In this document: in pieces, positions 35,208-45,969 of the stretch | Position numbering within the stretch: position 1 is the first letter of the stretch | How the letters are laid out: the number at the start of each line of letters is the position of its first letter | Assembly: GCF_030272615.1 (NCBI RefSeq) | Contig: NC_081413.1 | Location: forward strand, 601,216,709 to 601,280,708 | Source: Cryptomeria japonica | Lineage: Eukaryota > Streptophyta > Pinopsida > Cupressales > Cupressaceae | Reading direction: 5' to 3' | DNA length: 64,000 nucleotides | The notes under the pieces: model-generated | What the model was told of the DNA's origin: nothing | Seen by the model: the letters and a program-made list of their open reading frames with translations, nothing else | The model's database searches: none | Made by a program: the position numbers and the translations under genes

Positions 35208-35821
35208 AAGTCGACTGTTGCACAGGGTACACTATTTTTCCTTGCCGATTGGAAGAAATAGTAACCTATTACTCTAATGACAAACTTCAATTCTGCATCT
35301 GAGACATTGTTCAGCTTCAATCCTCTGCAATCTGATTCTACTCCAGTTAAACTGATCAATTCCTTCTGTGATATCATTTTCTAAGCTCGAGCATGATCAT
35401 AAATAGGGTAACCGGTGATCAAATGAATGATTTCCTTGGTAATTTTAAATGCTTGCTCCTCTAACCACCTGAAATCATCATGAACTCTGCTCAGAACAAA
35501 CTTGACCCATTGGGGTTTGAAGACACGGGGATAGGTTAGGGCTTTGATCAATCCCTTGATTTTAATGTGTTCATACTTGTTATCTAGTTTCCCATTGGTA
35601 CACAATTCATCATATGTGTCTTTGATTTCAACATGACCGAGTTCCTCAACACAACATTTGGTGAAGAATTTGACATCCTAAAATAGCAAAACCCTATTCA
35701 GAATGAGTGAAAATACAGTTTTGTCATCTGGTTCAGATGCTACTTTAGGAGTTAGAGAATATTTCAGTGAGGACTTTTCAACATTCTTAACAACAACGAG
35801 CTCTTGGATCTTAGGTGCCAT
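35208..35821 (-). pseudogene. Family A ORF2, N-terminal part (first unit)
   Basis: It starts at minus-strand ATG 35821 (MAPKIQELVVVKNVEKSS) and aligns with the start of family B ORF2: about 14 of 20 positions are alike around RVHDDFRWLEEQAFKITKE. Stops occur near 35680 and 35384. The copia insertion cuts it at CATVDF. No known domain could be named. Confidence 0.65.
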
Positions 35822-36385
35822 TGCAGATTTTGGATAAGTACTAACAAAAGATCCTTAGGGTTTGAAGAATTTCAAATGATAGACGCTTTCCTCTTAGCAA
35901 ATATGAAATGGAAATTCTCAACAGATATGATCGGTAAACTAGCTTGACAATGCGTTGAGATTACTATAAATACCTTGAATTTCTCTTCAGAGGAGGTTTG
36001 ATTGCCTTAGAATCACTTGCTCTGCTCTCTTAAAAACTTGGTAAGTGTAAAATGACCACGTAAATGCTTTAAGTACACAATATACCTTATCGGGCTCCGT
36101 GCAGGTTAGGTCAAAAACATTAAATGCACTCGTTTCCACTAAACCAATTTGCTTTCCTTTTTGTGCTTTAACCGAGTAGCCAGACTTCCTGCATTTACCA
36201 ACTTGACAGACTTCGTATATTTACCGACTTGACAGGCTTTCTGTATAGTGCTCAAAAAGACTTTGATAGAGTTTCAAACTTACTAATACATCTTAGCTAT
36301 GCAGATTTTGAATTAAGTACATACTAAAATAGGAACTGTTAAGATTGAACCTTGAGAGAATGCAGTCCCTTCATACCTTTACTGA
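35822..36385 (-). other. Spacer between family A Gag-like ORF and ORF2
   Basis: These 564 bases show no ORF related to known proteins. The matching spacer in family B is 2542-2905. How ORF2 would be expressed (internal promoter, splicing or re-initiation) is not visible. Confidence 0.4.
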
Positions 36386-37715
36386 TTAATTTAGAATAGG
36401 TGCACCTAACTCGGTAGGTAAGGTGCTTTCTTCATTTGACACAATTTCCTTCTTTCTCCAAATCATCTGGAATTTTCTTTTTATCTCTTTAATATCTCCT
36501 CTTGGTTGATCTCTGCAATCTCCAACCAAGTGTCCGACTTTGTGACATTGAAAACATGCCATACTAGGATTTCTCCATGATCTTTGATTTTTCATTCCAA
36601 ACCTTATAAAGCAGTTGGCACTTATATGTCCATATCTTCCAAAACATTCACACCATATCCTTGTATTGTAATCCCATGGTACTACTGTATATTGTCGGTT
36701 AATATCTTTGTGAGTTCGGTAGCTTCCAGTATTTGCTCGATGTGTAGACCACATATAGTTCTTTTGCTTAAACCAACACTTCTCGGTACTATGTCCATAC
36801 CTATTGTAGTTTTTACAAAACCCTTTGAATTTTGCCTTCTGATAATTGCTAGCAGACTTTGTCCTACATTGGTTAGATGTGTGACCATATTTATTGCAAT
36901 TGTAACAATAACCATTGGACTTAGTGACATCCGGTTGCTTACCTTTTCTGATTTGGCACATGTTAGCAGTATGACCTTGATTTCCACAGTAGTTGCAAAT
37001 AGGCTTCTTTCTTTTGATGATCTTCTTGTTTCCAGCTTGCTTTGATGATTCTCCTCTCTCGGTAGAGTCTTTTCCTTTGTAACCGAGTCTTGCATCTTTG
37101 TTGGGTCTTCTTGTATTCAATTGTTCATCCAACATCTTTGATGCTTCATAACTCTTCTTCAGTGTTTTTTTGGATTTCTTCTCTATTTCACGTTCATTGG
37201 TTAACCTTGATATTTCAAGTTTCAATGTTTGATTCTCATCATCTTTCAGAATTGCTTCATGATGTGCATAACCTAATTGATCTGATAGATTTTGTTGAAT
37301 ACCAGTTAACCTTGTGATTTCTTCATTGTTTTCAGATACTAATGCTGCAAGCTGTTGATTTTATCTTTCTAGATCTCTTACTTTATCCTTAGCTATCCTC
37401 AATACATCAAGATTTTCAGTCATCTTTGTGCTGAAATGTTCATGTCCTCTTTTCATTTTTTAGCTGACCAGTCAGTTCTTTGTTCTTTTCTTTCAATACT
37501 TCAATCATTTATTCAGTCTCTTTAGACATACTGTTCTCAGATGATGTTTGAATTTGTTCCACCAGCTCTTGAGAATCCTGCAAATCATCAGACAATCTTC
37601 TTCTGAATTTCAATGATTTTTTCATTTGTCTTTGCATGTCTACAATCACTTGATTAGCATGATCTATCTCTTCTTGCAGATACACAATTCTCCGAGATTG
37701 TTTATAGCCTTCCAT
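36386..37715 (-). pseudogene. Family A Gag-like protein: coiled coil plus five zinc knuckles
   Basis: It starts at minus-strand ATG 37715 (MEGYKQSRRIVYLQEE), 49 bases after the primer site. Residues 1 to about 200 are heptad-rich (with in-frame stops near 37509, a frameshift near 37458 and others). Then comes SYEASKMLDEQLNTRRPNK, like the spacer before the knuckle in SIRE-type Gag. Five knuckles follow: CNYCGNQGHTANMC, CYNCNKYGHTSNQC, CKNYNRYGHSTEKC (second Cys is Tyr), CECFGRYGHISANC and CFQCHKVGHLVGDC. The last 279 codons are open (37225-36386). The usual N-terminal Gag capsid-like domain is absent. Expected role: RNA binding and packaging. Five knuckles is unusual; one or two is typical. 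Confidence 0.75.
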
Positions 37716-37763
37716 TGATAAGATCTTTCTCTTTAGGTTGTTAAACCCTTTTTCAAGATTGTA

Positions 37764-37775
37764 GCTCTAATACCA
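37764..37775 (-). other. Primer binding site, one base changed
   Basis: Minus strand TGGTATTAGAGC, i.e. the iMet site with one C-to-T change. Confidence 0.7.
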
Positions 37776-37777
37776 AT

Positions 37778-38949
37778 TGTTAGGCCTAATATCGAAAGCT
37801 AATGTACTGAGAGGGGAGGGGTGAATCAGTACATCAAAACTTTTCTCCAACAATAACTTTGTATTATGCATAAATTAAATATTGTTGTAACATAATAGAA
37901 TGCTAAAACAAATAAATAACAATCATACATGATTCACTCCATAACACATATATTTTGGTTAAGCAAAAACTCTTGGTTAGAGAGAAAAAATGCGGTGGGG
38001 ATGGCACCCACATCTTCACTACTGCAATAATAAAGGTTGCTCGGTTAGAGCCACATGTTTAGCTATTTCTGATAGCTTACCCTGTTAGGAGTATCAAGAT
38101 CTGTTAGATCTACCTTGCTAAAGGATTTCACAACACTTATTCTAAATGTTGCACCTGGTTAAAGGCTTTACAATTTATAGACTTAGTTAGAATCTTTTAC
38201 CCTGTTAAAGGTTTCTCTTACCACTTCAACATATTACAATCAAATCATTACAAATATCTGTAACTTTACATCTGGAATGTTATAGCAGATTCTATGTGCT
38301 CAAAATGATATTACCTAGCTTATAGCATACCTCGGTAATCCATATAATAACTCGATAAACCCTTTTGTTTACTCTATTCCTTGACTATTCTCTAAAATCC
38401 TTCTCAGCAACCTCTATGTCTCTGACAGTCGCAATACTCTGTGCTTCCTTATCTATTACACATGTCTTGCTTCATACACTAATGTATTTTTTCATATTTT
38501 TATCTTGAATGCATGCTGTATAAATAGATCTCTTATGTCGATGATCGGGTTCATGCTTCGATCTCACAAACATGATTTATCGAATGAATAACCATGAAAA
38601 ATGTTTCATTGGATAGAAGACCTTGGAATCATACAGAATCTTTAAGTGCAATTTCCAATGTGATAACGATTCTATGTTCCTCGATCTTGTAACACGTTTT
38701 TATATGTGTGTCGAAGTTCAATGAATCTGGTAACAAGTTTCACTCTGTGTATATCAACTCGGTGTATCATCTTTGCTGCTCGGTAGTCATAGAACATTAC
38801 TCGGTAGACTACTCGGTGTATACTAAGCTCTGAGACTACTTTCTTCTATAATTGACTGTTCTATGCTTTCCGATTGAATATTTCGGTAGTAGTAACCGAC
38901 TAGAATAACTTTGAACATAAGACTAATGGCAACTTAGTCAGTAGTAACA
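37778..38949 (-). repeat. Family A LTR, right copy (5' end of the array)
   Basis: Full-length match to the other two family A LTRs. Its right border (AGTAGTAACA at 38949) adjoins unrelated DNA starting ACAGATGGAG, so no purine tract follows. The first five flanking bases, ACAGA, would be half of the target duplication; the partner is outside the window. Confidence 0.85.
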
Positions 38950-40979
38950 ACAGATGGAGTAAGGGCCCTATGAGGACATAGGCAAAGGTTGTATACCTCA
39001 ATGCATAGGCTACTCTTCTCCATTTAAGGTGATCACCGATGGAAATCCTATGATCCACTTGAGATAAGTTTATTCTCTTGATAGTAGTCAAGGAGCGTAC
39101 TATGCCTGTAGACTATCAGTCGTGCCACTAGTTAGCGGATGGTTATCGCCAGTTTCATGTAGGCAAGAGATACCTTACTTAGTTTTAGGATTTTGGATAG
39201 ATTCTGCCAAGAGCATGTAGGCCTGGGGGCCAATTGCATGTTAGTGATGAATGCCCTTTTTGCTTAGTTGACCGATGGATTGCAGAGAAGCGAATTTCTA
39301 ATGAAGAATAGGTAGGTAAGAATTGGACCGAACCTTGTATAATATGGGCATATATTTATGTGAAAGTGGTATACTTGGCTTTGTTAGGATGGGGATAGAC
39401 ACCTGTTGTAGTATGGGATATATTGAACCTTGTTTCCACTTGCTTGTTGGTGCAAAAGACTAGATAGAAGAATGTTTCCCACGGTGTAGTGTGCAGTGCA
39501 CCAACATTTCTTTTACCCAGAATGCACTATGAGCAAGTGGCAACTAGTTGTTAAAGATATGTTAGTTCCTCATTGTGTAAATCCTAGTCAGTAGGTATGG
39601 GATGCCTATTGAAGCTAGTCACTATCTACGAGAGATGTATATTGAAGCTAGTCCCTATGAATATGGGATGTATGCTAGAGCTAGTCACTTTATATGGGTG
39701 ACGTAAGCCAGAGCTACACATCATGTGTGATGTGTACGAGCTAGTCCCATGTGTTAATGGGAAGTGTGCTCGAATCACTCTTTATGGAATTTAATTTTTT
39801 TTTAAGGGTATGACCCTAATGTAATTGTGCATGTATGTACTCTATTTGAATGCCATTAGATATTGGTTTATTATTGTTGGGCTAATTTTTAATAAATAGT
39901 CTTGGTTTGAAGAGAGATCAACTATCTCATACGAAAGGAGAAAATGAACACCCTCTAAACTTCAAGGGTGAACTACAAAGCTGCTGACTTCCCTCGAAGG
40001 GATACATAGGCTGGGTCATTGGGAATGAACCCTCGAGGCTTAGGTCTAGTTCTAATGGGGATCCTGACCTTAAAAGCTTACCACCTTTGAGTGGAAGCAT
40101 AGGTGGTGGTGTAGAATTGTCATCGGTTTGACAATTGAATAAAATAAGAATTTGACACTTCTAAGTAAGATCAAGAAGATTGGCCAGTTAAGTTGGTACT
40201 TGTGAATGTTAAAAACAAAAATTGGTAGCAACCAAGGGGCGGTTGTTACACAATCCACTAGTATTTTCCCCTTGCATGGTCAATTTTTTTAATACATAGC
40301 ATAATCAAGCCAAAACATGAATACACTTGTATTAGTTTTACTTTTCCTTTGCAATACATGGCATATCACTATTCAAAACTAGTATGTAGCATAAAAACAT
40401 CCCCTCTTTTCGAACATATTCCGTACATGATAGACATCCCCATATCCCTTCATGCCTCAAACACCTGTTATTAAGGTTTTCCCTTGGCATACATCTAATA
40501 CACTTCTAAAAAGTTTTGCATGTAGCAGATGCAAATTTTATGTGAGCAATGAAAGAGTAAGCTTTTTCCCCTTGTGAAAGCACATTATTTAAATACAAGC
40601 TTGCAATTATCAACGAAATTTTTCTGCTTTCTCTATGCTTCCACATTTTGTATACATGTTAAGAAGAGCATTTGCAACAATAATATCTAACAAAAATAAC
40701 CATTCCATTATGCTTTGATAGATATGTATACTCTCTTTCGAAGCTTATAGTTTCACCACTTTGGTCAACTAGATTAAGCCGTTGCAGCTAGCATAAGGTG
40801 CAATAATCATATTCAATGAGGTGTTGTCTCATTCTATCATTTGGTCAAATAATGATATAAGATTTCCACAATCCATAATTGTTTTGCTACAATATTTATG
40901 GATAAGATTGTGTTATAGTTTTTGCATCAACGTTTTGGATCACACTCAGTGATCCATCATTAGGATGAAAGAAAGTTGA
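38950..40979. other. Unrecognised AT-rich flank with a short degenerate repeat
   Basis: No coding pattern in either strand. At about 39600-39780 the word GAGCTAGTC or AAGCTAGTC recurs about every 40 bases (near 39626, 39669, 39699 and 39752) within a degenerate tandem unit. The rest shows nothing I can assign. Confidence 0.35.
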
Positions 40980-41560
40980 GGAACATAAAATGGAAAGTTG
41001 CAAACTAGAACCCCATATAAAAATAAAGAGGAGAGATAAAGAGGCACAAGGTCCAAGAAGGAAGGACAAAACAAAAAGAGATAAAAAACTAACACACAAA
41101 AAATGAAAAGAAGATAAAAACACAAAAAAGAAAGAACAAATAGTGAATCAAGACAAATGAGGGAGAGAATTGAGAAAACAATGAAAACATAAAAATAAAA
41201 ATAAAAGTTAAAATTAAGAAATTAAAAAATGAATAAATAAATAATAAAAACAAAAATAAATTAAATAAATGAATAAAAAATAATAAAAATAATAAATTGA
41301 AAAAAATATAAAAACATGAAAAAAGAAAAATAATAAATAACAAGAAAGAAAGAAAAGGTAAAAGAAAGGAGATAAAGATAAAACTGAATAAGAAGAATAA
41401 AACAAAATAAAAGGAAGGGCAAAGAATAAGAAGAAAAGAGAAAACAAAGTAAAGAGAACAAGAGGGAGCAACAACATGGGAAGAAGGGATGAAAGGGAAC
41501 AAGACAACAAAACTAGAAAAGCAAAAGAATAATAGGGGAGGATGGTCAAGAAGGGACTGA
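40980..41560. repeat. A/G-rich low-complexity tract
   Basis: The plus strand is built almost only of A and G with AATAAATAA and AAAGAAAG words. The minus strand therefore stays open as a Phe/Leu/Ser-rich frame without being a real protein. It lies directly downstream of the Penelope-like fragment and may be its decayed 3' end or a simple repeat. Confidence 0.6.
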
Positions 41561-41577
41561 AAATATGTAAGGTTGGA

Positions 41578-42400
41578 TAACAGAGGCTGCCAGGCTTGAC
41601 TGAGACACCACCCATCATCAGGATTGAGGTTTAAAGGATGATTGTTGATGGAAATAGCTTCCTTAAGTTTCCTCTTGAAAAAGTCCTCCTTGGATAAGAT
41701 TTGAACCCTTTCTAAACAAATGTGGTGATTGGACAAAGCAGAACGTTCAGGTGGTGCATATTTGGAAACACGATCATGTCTAATGTCTGCACAATGATCT
41801 TTGATTTGGATGTTGAAGGAGCGACCATTTTCACCTATACAAGGCATGCCATAAGAGCAACCAATCTTGTAGACCTTGGACTCAAGGATGATATCTTTGG
41901 GGTCTTTGAGAGAGGGCAGGCAACTCCTCACTGTGGAGAGGGGTTTAAAAGCAGCGAAGGCCTTTCTTAATAAGGATCTTGTTGATTTTATGGGGAAGGC
42001 CTTCAACATAGGGTAAGGAACCACATGGAGGGTCAGAGGGTAGGGGGTTAGGGTTAGAGAAGAGCCTAGACTTGGCCTCAAGGAAAGCTCTAGAAATTTG
42101 CTTGCTAGAATACCCATTTAATCTGAAGATAGTAAGAAGGTGGGTCAACTCTAGGTTTATGTTGTCCTCATCACATATACGATAGGCTTAAGTGGATATG
42201 GTTTTTTAGCACCCCCACCTTTTGACAAGATTGGTGATGAGACAAGGCATGTAGGTAGAGGTTTGTGTGTGTAGCTTTGCGGTACACATGTCAACCTAGG
42301 GAGCCATTAGATTTTATGATGAGCAAAATGTTTAGGAAAGGAAGAAGCTTGTCTGACTCAAGCTCCTTGGTAAACTATTTGGTCCAATAGTTTATAGGCA
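41578..42400 (-). pseudogene. Penelope-like retroelement fragment: end of RT plus GIY-YIG endonuclease
   Basis: The minus strand reads, in order, the RT end (42380-42183: LLPFLNILLIIKSNGSLG, then VYRKATHTNLYLHALSHHQS), a linker (42148-41945: FRLNGYSSKQISRAFLEAKS, LPYVEGLPHKINKILIKKGL) and a GIY-YIG domain (41892-41578: VYKIGCSYGMPCIGENGRSF, then IKDHCADIRH, SALSNHHICLERVQILSKED, KLKEAISINNHPLNLNPDDG and SQAWQPLL). This order and these words are typical of Penelope-like elements with endonuclease. In the YIG motif Cys replaces Tyr. One frameshift lies near 41950 and several stops occur at 42325 and 42170-42175. The RT catalytic core (with its YVDD-like box) is not visible upstream, so the copy is 5'-truncated. 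Confidence 0.85.
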
Positions 42401-43963
42401 CCCACACACTTGTAGCAAATTATGAATTGTCAACAAGTAAATTATGTGCCTACTTATTTTTGCCTTGTGAAAGCACATTTTTTGAGTTGACCAGTCTGCA
42501 TGTTAGTAAGCAGAATGCCAACTGTGTGTTAGGTTATGAACTTGAATGCAATATGCCTAACGAAGTAACAAAATTTAAAGGAAAAGATAGTTCTCTATCT
42601 TATACAAATTTTGCTCCAACCTTGCAACCTTAGGAAGTACGAATTGTAAAGCTTCAATAGCAACATGCATTGCTGAATAGTTCATTGAGCACAAGGGTTT
42701 GTTTCCACTTTCCAATCGTCCATGACCATGCATCTATTAAGGTTAAAACTAGTTGTAGTCAACAACTCATAACATTCATACTGCTCAATAATTTCCCATT
42801 GCAAGGGTACTTCCTATACTTTGTCTAGTTATTAAATTTTCCTTTGCTAATTTGAGTCATATTAATTGTTTTAAATATTTTTATTGGTTACAATCATTTG
42901 CCCTACTTGAGCCTCAATCCATGGATGTAAGAGCAAAGATTGAGCTCTATATCATGTAGAAGTTGATGATTCAATTTCACAAGTCAAAAATCTTTTACAA
43001 GCACACCACCTATCACAATGAGGAATCAAACAAGAATAATATGCTCAACATGAGAATTTTGTATTAATTGCACATGAAGATTATGATTACAATGAATGGA
43101 TGAATCTTTATGAAATGATGAATAAAACTCTAGAAGAAAAAACTTAATACAAGATTAAATTAGCTAGCATCAAGTGTCACAATCATAATGAATGAGACAA
43201 CTTAAGCTATTATTATCCTAATTTAACTAGCACTTGCACCCTAACGAGGTGCAATGGTTACACCAATAGAAATATATGATTTGGGTAATATATTGGAGGG
43301 CTAATAATAAATAAACAAAAACAAAAAGTAACAGCAAAGGAATATTTTGTATGGTCTAACAAAATAAAAGCTATTGCATAAAGCTATATTATAGTTGTCA
43401 AAGATATATGTCATTGAAGTGCAAGGATATTTAAAAAAAAGGGCATTGCTAGTATTCACAAAAAATCCCACTGGGAAGACCTCTATGATAACCCTAAAAA
43501 TGATGGCATGGAAGAGGACAAACAAGGCCATTGTGGAAATTTGAACTCTTATTCATTTTCACAACCACAAATTTGATATTTTTGAATTTTCAAGTTCAAG
43601 ATTTAAAATGGACCCCAAGACATATCTTTGCCTCTACTTGAACTATTGTCAAACCATAAATTTTCAATTCCTTTCCCAAGATTCAATATGGACTTTTCAA
43701 TTAGATCTACTTTATTTTCACAACGATGAGTTCACCCCTTTAAGTTTCAAATTCAAAATTTTAAATAGACCCCAAACCTATTAAAAGATAATTTACTAGT
43801 TCTTAAATCAAAAATTTTCAAATGATGTCTATGTAATAGATATCATTTTTAACTTATTTTAAGTATCTATGATCCACTCCAAAAAATTCTGATCTAATTG
43901 TGAAACTCTTATAAGCATTTTTGGTTTTGTCATAGAATCACACTACATTAGCACTCTTTAGTT
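42401..43963. other. Unrecognised AT-rich DNA
   Basis: No convincing coding sequence, LTR end or tandem repeat is seen. It might include further decayed Penelope-like sequence, but I could not read any RT motif in it. Confidence 0.3.
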
Positions 43964-43979
43964 ATTTCACTTATTTGTT

Positions 43980-44705
43980 TTTGATTAAAAAAGCGATGTT
44001 AACTAGGGCCCTGACCCTTTACATAGACAAAAGGCTATTAAATTTAAACAGACCAAGCAGGGTGCAAACTCCAAACAAACAAAGTCGGACAGGCCAAACA
44101 AACCTGTCAAACCTACAACAACCCAACCCAACTCAAGAGTGGGGAGAAATACCCAAAACTTGACGAAGCAGTGATGGGAAAGGGGGTAGATTTCCCCTTC
44201 AACCTGCGACAAACCACCATCCATGCAACACTGTCAATAGGAACATTCAAAGAAAAATTAGGCAGGGAAGATCTCATAGAGTCACTGCTAGACTGCTGCT
44301 GCAGAACAACAACAAATTGTTGATGTAGAACAACAATAAGAGTAGAATCAATAGGAGAAGAATGAAGCTCTGGAGTAGGAGCAACAGATGTAGGAGCCAA
44401 GGGGGTGGAAGAGTTCGCGACAACAATAACATCAACAAAGTCTTCATCAATAGCAAGGGGCACCTCATCTTGAGAGGATTAACCAAAACAGAGTCTAAAG
44501 AATTAATTATAAAGTGTTCTTCAGTAGCATCCTTCCACCAAGTAGCAACACCTCTATGGTGAGAGAGAGAACAATTTGAAGCTAAGTGACCCATTGAGAA
44601 TCACCTTTGGTAGCAAAAGGGGAGGCCCTCATAATCCAGTGATTGAGTCCATGGCCTATCCCCAACCATAAGAACCACATCCCTAGGGACGGCCAGAGAT
44701 ATGTC
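43980..44705 (-). pseudogene. L1 ORF1, C-terminal half and 3' end
   Basis: Minus-strand reading gives ISLAVPRDVVLMVGDRPWTQ, then LDYEGLPFCYQ, a stop, MGHLASNCSLSHHRG and SVLVNP. These match the plant L1 ORF1 (Gag-like) region with DYEGLPF before a CCHC knuckle, of which the GHLASNC half is clear. A frameshift near 44470 leads to a Val/Pro/Ser-rich tail ending near 44113. About 130 bases of 3' UTR follow. The N-terminal half lies at 52500-52872. Confidence 0.7.
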
Positions 44706-45914
44706 TATTGGAAATATGCTGAAATTATTTATGTGTGATCATTGATGTCAACACTATGCTTTGGTTGGATATGATTCTATCCTTGTTGGTTGCAGCTATC
44801 CCGGTTGGACTTGGTTATTAGAGATTTTGATCTAGTATGATCAGATTGGTTGTTTTGGTTTTGGATGGTTATTTAGGATGGTTATATGCTTGTCACACTC
44901 AATTGGTTCATGATTTGGTGCTTCAGAAGCTATCCCTTATGTTCTGGATTACCAGTTGATATTTCTTGGTACCAGTTGGCTTTACTGGTTCACGATATTC
45001 AATTATTTGGTTATGTGATTTTGGTTTGGCTTATAGAAATGGTTCCTAACATGCTGAAGGTGTTCTTGATCATGTCCTAATTGTTTGGTGGATTCGTATT
45101 GGCTGGCGTGATGATTTAGTGATCCTATTTATTTGCACTAAGGGTTTCTACCTATTGGTGAAATGTTGGAATTGGTCTTAGCGAAATTTCCAGTGGATAT
45201 AATTATTTGGGAATTTGAATTAGGTCTATGCCATGTAATACAAATCATAATATTGGTCTAGTGGTATTGTGTGATGAGATTTTTGTAATTATAATTTATG
45301 GGTTTAGGGTTTAGCTGACCTTGTTATTAAGGTTGATGATCTGTATTTATAGGCAAATTATTCATGTAATTTGGGTATGGTATGGTATAGGATATCAATA
45401 TGGCTATGTCTACATTATTAGGGAGAGGTTTATGTGCGGAAAAGGTCATATCACTCAACGAAGGGTTGTGAAGGTTTTGGTATTGCAGGGTAGACATCTA
45501 TGATTAACCGGAACTGTATCAAACATTAGGAGATGCTATTTTCACAGTTCATTTTCTCCAGATTGTAGTCTAATGTTTATGTAAGTTAGTGAGACTTCCT
45601 TTTGTGATGAGAAGTGAGCCCTAGGTGGTTGGCTTGATTGCAAGTGTAATCCCCATTGTAATTATTTCACATACTGCTGCAAAAGTATTATCTCACTGTG
45701 GGTAGGGTTTCCCATAGTGGTTTTTCCCTTTACTAGGTTTTCCATGTCAAAAATATTGGTGTTGTGTGTTCTATGCTTTCATGCTTTATCTTTCACTGTG
45801 CTATTTAAATTATGCTCCGATAAATGGTTTATAAACTACATTAATTGTTTAACTTGTTGAAAACTGATTCACACTCCCCCTCTCAGTTTTCCTCTGGTGT
45901 CAGAGATTCTAACA
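44706..45914 (+). repeat. Copia element 2, 5' LTR
   Basis: It starts TATTGGAAATATGC (first bases TG changed to TA) and ends GATTCTAACA. A TATA-like TATTTATAGG is at 45344-45353. Confidence 0.8.
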
Positions 45915-45916
45915 AT

Positions 45917-45928
45917 TGGTATCAAAGC
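45917..45928 (+). other. Primer binding site of copia element 2
   Basis: TGGTATCAAAGC, the iMet primer site with one G-to-A change. Confidence 0.8.
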
Positions 45929-45969
45929 GAGATCCTCTCTGCAAAATCTTAACCGCTTGAGGAGATCCG

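Larger units (their letters stand above)
1..38949 (-). mobile_element. Tandem array of non-autonomous LTR retrotransposon family A, with nested insertions
   Basis: Three copies of one LTR of about 1.16-1.17 kb lie in the same orientation. The two left copies have a primer binding site on their low-coordinate side and a polypurine tract on their high-coordinate side, so each serves as 3' LTR of one unit and 5' LTR of the next (minus-strand reading). The right-most copy ends at 38949 against unrelated DNA and is the 5' end of the array; the array continues left of position 1. The internal regions carry a Gag-like zinc-knuckle ORF and a long ORF2 but no protease, reverse transcriptase or integrase, so mobilisation in trans is inferred. 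The coiled-coil/knuckle Gag and the GGGGGAGA-type tracts resemble SIRE/Maximus copia elements. Confidence 0.75.

Noticed and set aside
39598-39780. GAGCTAGTC recurring sequence as a regulatory array
   Set aside because: There are only four or five degenerate copies, with no gene or element nearby to relate them to. Noted as a weak tandem repeat only.
41089-41577. Long open frame continuing the GIY-YIG domain with a Phe/Leu/Ser-rich, membrane-like sequence
   Set aside because: It is the translation of an A/G-rich low-complexity tract; all frames of a pyrimidine-rich strand stay open. Only the part above 41578 matches Penelope-like elements.
42401-43560. Upstream RT core of the Penelope-like element
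   Set aside because: I searched the minus strand by eye for the YVDD-like box and neighbouring motifs and found none that are convincing.
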